From NCBI GenBank assembly GCA_028095005.1, contig CM051462.1, positions 117,356,752 through 117,420,751 on the forward strand: a stretch of DNA of 64,000 nucleotides. The letters are read 5' to 3'. The notes under the pieces are model-generated. The model was not told the origin of the DNA and made no database searches. It saw only the letters and a list, made by a program, of their open reading frames with translations. The DNA comes from Rhynchospora pubera. Lineage: Eukaryota > Streptophyta > Magnoliopsida > Poales > Cyperaceae. Positions within the stretch are counted from its first letter, which is position 1; the number at the start of each line of letters is the position of its first letter. A program made the translations under genes and the position numbers. Shown here in pieces: positions 11,360 to 21,910 of the stretch.

Positions 11360-12400
11360 CTTGCACGCAAGGGATTCTCTGTCTCCCTTCACCTGGCAGC
11401 GCCACCGACTGCAGTGCGGTGAAGAGGATGGCATGGGTCCTAGACTTGTCCTAATTGAGTCGGCGGAAGCTCAGCTGGAAACCCTAGAGGCAATGAAGAG
11501 AAGGAACGACTCCAGATGCGTCTGCAGTCCGGACGAACCTTCGCGAGAGAGAGAAAAGGAAAGCGATAGCGAGGCTTAGGATCAACTCTGATGCTCGATC
11601 TGTGTGGCACGATAAAGGAAATGGAGCCCAGTGCAAACGGGAAGAAGGAACAGAAGGAAAAATAAAGCAGCATCACGGGAGAAGACGAAGAGAGCAGATA
11701 GAAAATCAAGGTACGGAACCTTTAGTGGATTTGAAGGGCTCAGATCTAATCCATCGCAAACTCAACAGGAACGCAGCCGATAGGATTTGAGCTCTTTCTA
11801 CAGTGATTTGAAGCTTTGAAATTGAAGTATTTATAATATGAAATATAATTCGGGTGATCTGATGTCGTCAAATTGTGAACTTCAACCAACGAAGAGCTAG
11901 CATAATCAAGGGGGAAAAAATTACGTTGACCTTCCAATTGAGTACAACAGTTTGCGGCTGTACAACTGCCTCCGCATTTGACATCCATCAATTTTGCAGT
12001 GACAAGCAGATCTAAATTAACAATTCGAACAGCGAAAATGCAAAGGAACACACAAGAATGCTATACCGGGAGTAGCAATCTTAGTACCCTCTTCATAGAA
12101 AACTAAGAAAATCATGACCACACCAGGGATAGAAACTGACTCAAGAATCGCATCACCATTTCTACTTGCAGAAATTCTTCACATAGAATTAGCAGGTGAT
12201 TTTAAGTAATGGAGGCGTATTGAAAGCAATCCAAAGAGAAGTAGAGAACAAGGATGGGGAGCAGAGAGAAAGAGGGGGACAGGGGGTTGCTTTCATCAAA
12301 CAGGAGGTGATTTTCAAATTCATACCACGAATTACGAGGAATGAAAGGAGGGGAGGGGAGAGAGCAAAGACCTGACAAAAGAACGTCTTATTTTTTTTTG
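11360..12400 (-). other. possible first exons/leader of a minus-strand transcript
   Basis: GC-richer islands at 11360-11790 and 11930-12050 and a purine-rich stretch at 12235-12370 look like leader exons when read on the minus strand. One small open frame, starting MDVKCGGSCTAANCCTQLEG at about 11996 downward, ends at a GT donor. I cannot prove that it is translated or joined to the exons at 8629-10157. The interval 10160-11360 is AT-rich with nothing recognised. Confidence 0.2.
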
Positions 12401-12479
12401 ATCGAAAAAGAACGTCTTGTCATTTTTTACGCCGCATGGTGTGCATGGAAAACTCGTGGATGACGGTTCACATAATTAG

Positions 12480-12775
12480 GGTGTCAAACGTGGCAAAAAA
12501 CCACGGAATTGGCCCCTGCCGTTTCTATTTTGTTTGAAAAACGGTAAAAACCAGTCATGTCATTTATCGTTCCGTTTATTAAACGAAACAGATTTTTGTT
12601 CCATCAACCATTCCACTTCAAAAATTACACATAAAATGATTTGAAATGAAGATAAAATGGTTGAAACAGTATAATTAACTGTGCCACGTACCGTTTCGTT
12701 TAAAAAACGATATAATTGTCTATGCCACAAACCGTTCCGTTTCATTTAAACGAAACAACATCAGCTGCCTACTTC
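12480..12775. repeat. CGTTTCG/CCGTTCCG-rich island 2
   Basis: Same word content as the island at 5340-5600 (GTTTCGTTT, CCGTTCCGTTT, AAACGAAAC) but in the opposite orientation. The GTCAAACGTGG phrase at its left end is the inverted counterpart of CCACGTTTGAC near 5600. The pair therefore forms a loose inverted repeat around 5600-12480. From 12780 to 13580 the sequence is AT-rich with no feature. Confidence 0.6.
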
Positions 12776-13589
12776 TGCCGTTGACAACATAATCACATCC
12801 GATTTTTTCAAGGCCCAAAGTTGACATTGAAAAAAGCAATACTGGGCTAAAAAATGAACTGGACCGGAGTACTCTGAGATAAATAATGAGCTTTTCCTTG
12901 AGAATTGTCTTAGAAACATTAGAACAGGCCTAGATTAATTATAATGGGCCTAGAATCATCTTTTCTTTCTTTAATTAGAATACATAGGTTATCAGTTCTC
13001 CTATCGTGTTTCTTAGCAACGGTTAGAGAATTTAGTTTTGGAGGATTTGGATCTATTAATATTATTATTATATTATTATCTGGTAAATAATACTGATAAA
13101 ATTTTCGTTCTAAATTTTTTAATAAAAAATATCTGGTCAAACCAAAATTAATATAAAAATTTATGTATATGTTCTTATTTAACTGTATAAATCTGTTTTG
13201 TTGGATTTGAATCCTATTTCATTATGATCCGATAAATAATATTAATAAACAAATTCTATGGCTGTAATTAATAGCATATATAATTATTTACAGTGATCAC
13301 ATCCATGATTATAATCTGATTAGTTTGATCTCTGAAATCTTGGTAATTGTCTAATTACATAATTGAATTTTTTTATGTAAAAATATCAGATAACAATAGT
13401 ATAGAATTTGATCCACAATATACTAAAAATGCTTCACGTGGATACACTGAACATCCTTCTTTTCTTATTTTTTCTCCTTTAGCTTCTTGCTAAACTTATG
13501 TAAATATTTATTTATTTTTTTTTATGAAAGATGGGGCTTCACCTCCGTTTTTGTTTCAAAAAAATATATCGAACATCCTTAGTGTGTAT

Positions 13590-15024
13590 CTATGTTACCC
13601 AGATACTTCACAAAATATACGAATTTCGTATCCGACGCGTATCCGACGCAAATTCGCATGCGATTCGCTTGCAATTCGCACCCAAAGCTCCACATGGCGT
13701 ATCCTATAAAGTTGAGGCTTTTGACTGCAAAATTCGGTCATAATTCGGTTGGATACGGAATCAATTCGTTTGAGATACGAATTGGATTCATTTTTCCCAA
13801 TTATTCCGACATGGCCCAAACTCAAATAACAAAATTTATCGGCCTATAATGGCCCAAACCGGCGAACCAACCCTAACCACTTAACTTAACCTGGATACGC
13901 AGCTCACCTCTTCTCTTTCTCACTCTCTTAGTCTCTCTGGCTCCGCCTCTGTTGCTCTCAGCCTCTCCTCTCTCCGTCAGTCGTCCATCTACTCTGGCTC
14001 AGGCGCTTAGCAACCTCTCTATCGCCTCTGACTTGATCACCTCTCCTTTCTCAAGCAGTCTAGAGCTAGCAACTCCATCGCCTCTCACCTGATCACCCTC
14101 TTTCTCTCTCTCAATCTCAGCACCACAGTCACCTCTCTCACTCTCAGTCTCTCAGCTGGTCAGCTCTTCTCTCCGCTCTCAGTCTCACACAGTCATCGAC
14201 TCTCTCTCTCTGTCTCTCTGCATCGCTCAGCCTCAGCGCCTCCGCCTAGCTGAACATCTCGCCTATTGCCTCAATCAGTGGCTCTGACCTCAGCTCAGTG
14301 AATTGGTAATTTAAAATTGCTAATTTGACTAATTTATTTTTCTCATTTTCTGTGATGCCTAATCTGTATTGAAGTAGTCTTTAGTCTTTCGGTCTTTTGT
14401 GTGTTGCTTTGCTGTGTTTTAATTTGAAGTTTTGAACAATTATGTGTTGCTTTGCTTTGTAGTTTGGATTGTGCCTTTGTGGTGTAGTTTGTGCTAGTCT
14501 GCTGGACTACTCGTGTAGAAACAAACTTTGTGTTTATTACTTTATTTTCTTTGTTATGTACTTATGTGTTGCATAGACAATATAGTTTGTTGTAGTTGTT
14601 ACTCCAAGCATGCTTTGTTATGTGTTTAATAATCACAGATTCACTATATAATATAGTTTGCTACTTTGCTTTGTTGTAGTATAGATGTTGCTATCATGTT
14701 ATGGCTGTCTATAGTTTGCTTTGTTGTAGTCTCATTGCTGTAGTTGTTTTAACTTTTAACATGTTTACTGGTACAGTGGTTCAGTGGTACACTGATACTA
14801 TATTTAATATTTCAAATGTAGTCATGGGCCGTAGTCATAACAATGAAACATGCTTTGTTGTAGTTTTTGATATATACAATCAGTGAAACAAATCTTTTGA
14901 TATATAATATGATTTTTTTTATTATTTATATATACTACCGTATCCGTATTTTTTTAAAAATGCCGCATCCCCGCACCCGCATCGTGTCGGATACGACACC
15001 CGCACCCGCATCCGTGCAACATAG
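13590..15024. mobile_element. non-autonomous hAT transposon
   Basis: The termini are CTATGTTACCCAGAT on the left and, inverted, CTATGTTGCACGGAT on the right. They are flanked by a perfect 8-bp duplication GTGTGTAT (13582-13589 and 15025-15032), the size expected of hAT elements. Subterminal regions are rich in GTATCCGACGC/GTGTCGGATACG. Inside, 13900-14300 is a CT-rich leader-like stretch, followed by an intron-like T-rich region. No transposase or BED-finger coding sequence is present, so it is a deletion derivative. Overlapping open frames at 13524-13849 are products of the subterminal repeats. Confidence 0.88.
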
Positions 15025-15032
15025 GTGTGTAT

Positions 15033-16840
15033 TCTAATAGCTGTTTGTGTCTGCAAAGTCATCATTGTAAATTTCATCTAAAATTTAAAACTAACCCTCC
15101 CAAAATTAACTAGATACCGCGTACAAGAAAAATAAGAATGCAGTAAATTTAAATGCGGAATTTTCGGGCTCCAGGCACAATATATACACATGCATATATT
15201 TACTAGCACGTCATTTATCAAGCTTATGCTGAGGTAAATTTTGGTTATTTGGTCAATTTGTTTTTAATTTTCCTAGGAATGTTTAAAATACAAATATACT
15301 CTTATGAAGTGCCCCCACCAAGTTCGGAATAACACATGCAAGTAGGAACTGATTATGAGGTTCAATTTGTTTCCACGAGATAATTCTTCTGTTTTTTGCT
15401 ACACCAGGTACAATGTACAAGGTACAGGCACTATTGCACTAAACTCATAAATACCTAACAAAATACACTTGTTTAATAATTAATTCCTCGTCCATAGTAT
15501 ATATCCTCACAGTCACAAGCGTGTAAATTAATTATACTAGTGAACAATGATTGGGCAGCCATTTAAAGCACACCAACAAAAAGAGTGCTCAGAAACAGAC
15601 CTATATAAAATAAGCTGTTTCGCTTTTTGCACAGCTAGAAACTCTCATTATTTTGTCTCATGCTTTTGGCCTCCTCATGTTTGGGGTATATGTGCTAACA
15701 TTAAAGCACATCCGAATCTTGTTTTATTACTAACCAAATGCCTGTGCATGTATATATGTAATGCCTTGAGCACATGCTCCAACCCTTACTTCTATGGCAA
15801 GACCCCTGTCTGACTGTCTCTTATCTGTTTATTTTTCTTAAATTTTGAGAAGGGACAAATAAGTGCTGTGAATAAAGAGAATTCTCCCTCGAGAAAGTAG
15901 GAAGCTATTAGTTAGCTGCTTGTCTCTTAGTTTTTGTAGTTTTAAGTATAAGAATCATATTCAGTGCACTTTAAAAAAAGGATTTGTTTAGATGTTGCTC
16001 TTTAACTTATATTGTTCTGAATTATATGCTTTAATCGAGATTCGTTTCATTCTGTTCTTGGCACTACGCCTAGGTAAAGGAGCAGTATATTTCTTGTCTT
16101 ATCTGTGACTTCTCTCCAGTTTAGTAGTTAGCACTATATAACAATATATGCATTTGCATGAAGCGTCTCCTAGCATATATATATCGCTCTTTAATGGCTA
16201 ATAATCGATGCATGAACCGCAAGGTTTTAAAAATATATTTAATGATAAACAGTATTATTTATGCGAGTTTACTAGGGCCTTCAATTTTAAAAATCTTTTG
16301 ACTAATAATTTGAAGATCTCAACTAAACTATATATACAAGATGAAATACCCATTATTAGAGTCAGCACCTAAACTATGAACAAAAATTATTATCCTTAAA
16401 AAAAGAATTAGAAGCAAGTGTTCATTGCTTCGTTTTGCATTATGTATAAACGTTGTTCCGTTTCCTCAAGGAACGGAGAAGATGAAATTGATTTCTTTGA
16501 GTTACTGATAGTACTGGTACTGCTGATCGGCTCAGTCCTTTTGAGGAGCAGGTAACAAAAGACCAGATAGATACCAGCAAGCATTTCCTTTTCTTTGAGA
16601 TTTTTGAGTAAAAGTGATCAGGATGTCACAAGCTCTTGTTCTCATCTGTAAAGCAACTTTGTGCATCTTCAAGTTAAGTAGGCCCTTTTTCCCCCCAAAA
16701 GATTAAAACAAAAAAAAAAATCAATTAGAACCCTTTCTGTCTGAGAATCTGGATCGCTCCTTTGTAAAATATGACATCAGGATAATTTCTCGTCCAAAGT
16801 CCAAACTATGGTATCATATGATCAATAAACAATGAATATA
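15033..16840. other. AT-rich, no feature recognised
   Basis: One 88-codon open frame (15547-15813) has no family resemblance. A short hairpin, TTCCGTTTCCTCAAGGAACGGA, lies near 16457. Nothing else stands out. Confidence 0.4.
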
Positions 16841-17160
16841 GGCTCTGTTTAGATAGTCATAAATAAGAGCTATTCTAGACTAAATAGCTAATCTAGATTA
16901 AGAGACAATCCAAACAGTCTAGGATTAAGGCTTATTCCGAATCAGAGTAAGATTAGTTAATCTGACTAGATGTTAGAATAATAAATGAGATTAAAATTTT
17001 AGTTTGTTAACGGTCAAAGATAAAACTCATTGTTATTCCTACATCATCCAAACGAAAACATTTATTCTGAGATTAAGCTTATTTTTAAGAATTTGAGACT
17101 AACAATTTTAATCTTGAATAACTAATTCTACTCTTATTCTCATACGATCCAAACACAGTG
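16841..17160. mobile_element. MITE-like element with imperfect TIRs
   Basis: The left end GGCTCTGTTTAGATAGT pairs imperfectly with the right end (inverted: CACTGTGTTTGGATCGT). Pairing continues into AATAAGAG. The GTTTGGAT core is typical of Tourist-like ends. No clear 3-bp duplication is seen, so superfamily assignment is uncertain. Confidence 0.55.
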
Positions 17161-17529
17161 ATTAGTTGATTAACAGCCTTGACTGATTAGAGAACAGCAC
17201 AACAAAATTAAATTGAAGTTGGGTGTAAATAACACGAAAGCTTATTGGAATCATCAATTTATCCTCACACGTGTAAAGGATAGCACCTATGATTTAATCA
17301 TGGGTAAAATTAATTAATTGTTCGTGGTTGCTGTAGGTCCGTCTCAGAAAATTTCAAGCATTCTCATGGGGTATAGCTGGAATTATATGATGCATATGTG
17401 GATATGACATATGAAAGCAACAACAAGAATAGCAAAATCAGCTAAAGCTAACTATGCATAATAAGACCTAATTGGCTAACTACTTCAAAGTTTCTAATTA
17501 TTTAATAATTTAACTATTAAGTGTATTTT

Positions 17530-18010
17530 CTCAGGGTAGGCAACCCAGCCCGGAGGGCTGCCTCAAGGTGGTAGCTGTTTGCAAGAAGTGTAGAGGTAAG
17601 CTGGGTTGTGAGGGGAAGCCGGTTAAGTAAGGTGTAAGTGCTCCGATAGGAACTCTCCTCCAGGGTAACCAACACTCCTACCTCGGTTGTTAGCAAGCAC
17701 TAGGAAGTGTAAATGCTGGGTGTCTGGGCGAAGCCCTGCTGTTAGTGTTCTCTATTGGCACAAAGTAGGAGTTCTTTTTTTCTGTATCGAGAAAATCGTT
17801 GAACAAAGTGATTAAGAATTTCTAAAGAAAGGTTTTTTTGAATGAGAAAGATTAACCTTGCCTTTTTTTATGTTTCAAATTGGGACAAATCACTGTAAGT
17901 TGTCTGCGCCTACGAACTAGTCGGCAATGAGACCTTACAAAGAACTGTCCACAAGAAGCAGGATTGGTATTACCCTTTAGTCTTGAGACAGTTGTTCTTG
18001 TGGAATATAT
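17530..18010. other. unexplained GC-rich structured segment
   Basis: 17530-17780 is markedly GC-richer than its neighbours and full of short complementary blocks, for example CCCAGCCCGGAGGGCTG and GGGCGAAGCCCTG. A further 9-bp stem CCACAAGAA/TTCTTGTGG lies at 17950-18002. No open frame of note exists. Possibilities are an organelle-DNA insertion, a structured-RNA fragment or a transposon remnant. I cannot choose between them. Confidence 0.3.
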
Positions 18011-18675
18011 TAATTGTCATGTCAATTTTGATATTCTTAATAAAGTTTTTTTGCAATTTCTATAGCCAAACTTAGATGGGGACCATCAACATCACTAATG
18101 TTTTTAAAAAAGGGCCGTTGAGAGGGAATAAAACACAATCATTCATTGTCTATCCAATGATGCACAATTTTATCAGATAATTGTCTTGATTATGTTTTTG
18201 TTTTTCCATTTGTTACAACATCAAAAGATCAATATAAAATATTTAGTCATGCATTTTGAAGATGATAGCTGTATAGGCTCTATTTCAAATACTTTCAAAA
18301 GCATGCTTCCTTCATTTCTGGATCGATAAGCCTAGAACCTGCAATTGTATATTGCCATTATATATGAAGGTCATATGGTAATCTCTAACGAAATATATGA
18401 CTGTGTTCTTTTAATTGTATGAACATAAGAATTTGTAGCTGGCAGTGAGACAATAGAGAATGTAATCGGGAGAACTATATATCCATGTACAATGAAAAAT
18501 TGATGCATAAGAAAAATAAAATTTAATATTTATCCTGAATATTGACAAAAAAATATGAGAGAATTAATAAGAAACAGTACTCTTTATATCCAAAAACTTA
18601 ACATGGTTCAAGTAAGTTTGTTCTAGTTATAACCAAATTGAAGATCAAACTATCAATAAAAATTGCATCAAACAA

Positions 18676-18834
18676 GAGAACCAGCTCTTGGTCTAGTGGT
18701 AAAGAGCAATAAATCTTAAGTGAAAGGTCGCAGGTTTGAAAACTGATCGGGGATCTTTTATAGATATTCAATTTAATTAATTTAAAAATTTTAAAATAAG
18801 TTGGGTGGCTTGACTCCAATTTATCTTAAAAAAA
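18676..18834 (+). mobile_element. tRNA-derived SINE
   Basis: The head carries an A-box-like TGGTCTAGTGGT (about 18689) and a B-box-like AGGTTTGAAAA (about 18732) at tRNA spacing. An unrelated body and an A-rich tail (to 18834) follow. The element is flanked by a near-perfect target duplication, AATTGCATCAAACAA (18661-18675) and AATTACATCAAACAA (18835-18849). These are the marks of a polymerase III SINE moved by LINE machinery. It encodes no protein. Confidence 0.85.
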
Positions 18835-19188
18835 AATTACATCAAACAAATCGAAATATCAAATCATTCAATAATCAAGATATGTTTTTTAGATGTCGCC
18901 GTTGCAGAAGTTCAATCAAGCTATGTTAAGGAAACCATTTCAACACCGTACATGCTTGACAAAAATTAAATTATAATCCAGAACCAAGATCAATCTACAT
19001 TCGATACGTCAGTCTCATTTGGATGCTTTACCTTTTAAGCAGTTTTGTAGACATCATAAAGAATTTGTACTCTACAGCGAGAGCAGAGACAAAAAATTGT
19101 GATTGGAATAAGAATTATTCCAACTATTTGAGTAATTGACACATGCAAATTCAAAATTTTAAAATTGAAATCAGAAAGATACAAGTTT

Positions 19189-19385
19189 GGGAAAATATTT
19201 TCTGTGCCACTCAAAAGTTGCGAAATTGAGTATTTGCCACTCAAAAGTTGAATCTTTGGATTTTGCCACCCAAAACCAAAGACACTCTTCTGTTATTGCC
19301 ACTTTGGACTATTTTATAATAAAAACAACAAAATTTATATTCTGTGACCGTTCTACCCTCCTTCGAATCTAACCCAGTCGATTTT
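19189..19385 (+). repeat. left TIR of MULE-1
   Basis: About 190 bp that match the inverse of 34060-34252. Shared words include CACTCAAAAGTTGCGAAATT, TTGCCACCCAAAA, CACTCTTCTGTTATTG and ATATTCTGTGACC. The arms differ by scattered substitutions and small indels. Confidence 0.9.
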
Positions 19386-20137
19386 ACCTATCTTCTCTTC
19401 CCTTCTCTTCTCTTTTCTCACTGTCGATCGATGAACCCTAAATCGCTCGTTCATTCCGATCCACAATGTCATAGCCACCTAAACCCCTAAATCGCTGGTT
19501 CCAAACCTTAGGCGACGAATCACTGTCCTCAGGTTCATCTCTCCTGCTTGAATCGCTGTCCTCAGCCATCCATCTCCTCCAAGTTCATCTCTCCTTTGCT
19601 GAATCGATGTGCATTTCCTCAGGCAATCAATCTCCTCTTTATCAGGTATGTCTTCCTTCCATCTCTTCTTACTGTCAGGTAGTTTTGGAAAGCTGAAATC
19701 AGATGAGGGTTGAGTCGATACAGCGTTTCAAGATTAACTATTTCTTTAGTTTGATTGCTCGCTGGTTAAGTGTAGTAATTCGATTTAGTTTCTTTAATTT
19801 CATTGCTCGCTGCTTAAGCAAAAGCAAGGCACATCATATGTGGAATTAAAAATTAAAATACCGAAACTTTTGTTCAGAATAGGCTATTTGCTTAAAATAC
19901 CAAAACTTTTGTTTGATTCGTACTGTCATGTAGCCTGAACAGATTGATAAATTTCAAGAGCTTCTTACTGGCATGTCCTAGTCTGAACAGATTGTATTGT
20001 TTTTTTCAGAACCAAAAAGTTTGAACTAATGGCCGAAACTACCAAGTGGAGTGGTACAAATTGCAATGGCAGTCAACCATCACCTACTCCTACTGTGGTC
20101 GGTGGCAGTCAACCATCATCTACTCCTAATGTGGTCG

Positions 20138-21897
20138 TGTTGGAGTTATGTCCTAGAAGTCAATAATTTAATGACTTAAATATTAGTTTATGTTTTGGAT
20201 GATATTTTATCATCTGTTCCTAGGTTTATTATTGACAGATCATTCAGGTTGAGGATCTAAATTGTGGATCTCTGTGGATCATTCTTTAGAATGACAATAA
20301 TAAATCTAAATGGTCCATAATCTTGATAATTAACAAGGAACACTAATTATCATATAAGATTAGTATGCAAGTTAAGTGATGATTAAGTTCTACAAATCAT
20401 AGGTAAAGAGTTACCAATTTAATTGCATATGTATATGTTATGGAACATAGTACAGGACTTGACCCAACGAAATAAACATATGGATTGTGTTATGTGTCAT
20501 TGTTTATTTCGTTATGATTTTGGTTCTAAGTTTGAGATGTTTATCTTTTCCACATGAGGATAGGTTCAATAAATATTGTCTACCGCTGATTTCCGATAAG
20601 GGCTGCTATACGGACTTTATTTATGTTCTCTTGAATTGTGCGGGGAAAAGCTAATTATCAAGAAAACCGTATGTCCCTCATTAATTCACTTAGTGAGTGA
20701 CGATATCTGTTTGGGCCCCTTGATGGAGTTGGATCGTATGCGCGCAACTAAGCGATCAACTCTAGATCAAGAAACGTATAATCTGCAAGAATGACACGTT
20801 CCTATCTTGGATTATACGATGATATCGTGAGACATAAGAATCAAAATAGAGAAATACATTTATTCTCTTATGCAGGATTTAAATACTGTAGCAATACACT
20901 ATTTATGCGAATTGGGAATCATAACGTGTTGCTAGATACCGCTTATGATTATTGGAATTAAATAGCGATTTAATTCCATGGACAACATAGCATAAATCCT
21001 CAAAGGGTCACACATAATAAGGTGTTTAACCATACGTGCATTATTTATTTATTTGCAACATTGAGTATTGCAAAATATGATAAGTTGATTAATTAATTAA
21101 ATAACGTTATGGACCGTTATAATTAATTAAATCAAATGGATCATATAGAAATAAATTAATGCATTGTCTAATCTCTAAATAATTATTATTAAGTTAATAA
21201 TTATTTATAAACAACACACTTAATTTAATTAAGTTAATTGGGCTTTAATTTATTGGTAAATTAAATGTCCAATTTAAGTAGCAATTGAATGGGCCTTTAA
21301 TTAATTGAATTGAGGCATTAAATAGAAGAGCTAGTGGCCCAACAAAGCCCACTAGAAGGCCGGCCCTATTAGGGTGGTAGGTGGGGTGGCACACTTATAA
21401 TTTGTGTGAACTTTGTGCTAGGGTTTGGAGGCTATATAAGGACCTATATGGAGGCTCCTTGGGATGGCTCTCTCTCTCTCTCCCTCTCTCCACCTAGCCG
21501 CCACCTCCTCTATGGTGCGCCGCCCCCCTCTTCTCTCTTCCATTCTATTGCTCATGTGTTGAGCTCCCTTCTTCCACAAATTAATTGGTGAATTGATTGA
21601 AGAAAGGGGAAGCTTTGGGATTAGACTTGTTATTCTCATCGCTAGCACGATTCGAGAATAACTTGGTTAATACCTTAGTGGACTCGAGGCCAAACATGGA
21701 GGAGGCGAAGGAGAGCACCCCATCGAATTCTATGCCGTGGTCGAGCCCCGCGAATACGATTTCGCGGGAGGTATAATTATCCACCCCTTTTTCTTTGTGT
21801 AAAACTAGCTTGAGTGCATGATCCGTTTTGTGTGTTGTTTCGATGGCTAAATTAGTTGTAATTAGCACTAAAATTGAAAATTACACACTTCCTAACA
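20138..21897 (+). repeat. 5' LTR of the copia-type element
   Basis: 1760 bp, TG...CA bounded. A TATA-like GGCTATATAAGG occurs near 21430 with a CT-rich stretch after it, a plausible promoter and start region. Open frames inside it (for example 21581-21868 on the minus strand) are also found in the other LTR and are not genes. Confidence 0.93.
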
Positions 21898-21898
21898 G

Positions 21899-21910
21899 TG
21901 GTATCAGAGC
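21899..21910 (+). promoter_or_regulatory. primer-binding site (tRNA-iMet)
   Basis: TGGTATCAGAGC, one base after the LTR. It is complementary to the 3' end of initiator methionine tRNA, the usual primer of plant copia elements. Confidence 0.9.

Noticed and set aside
13524..13849. Four overlapping 60-85-codon frames
   Set aside because: They arise from the stop-poor GTATCCGACGC subterminal repeats of the hAT element.
18676..18760. Functional tRNA gene
   Set aside because: Only promoter boxes resemble tRNA. No cloverleaf with paired acceptor stem forms; tail and target duplications identify a SINE.
21406..21868. Open frames in the copia LTR, repeated at 29349-29766
   Set aside because: The same frames occur in both LTRs, overlap the promoter/leader part and have no protein family resemblance.
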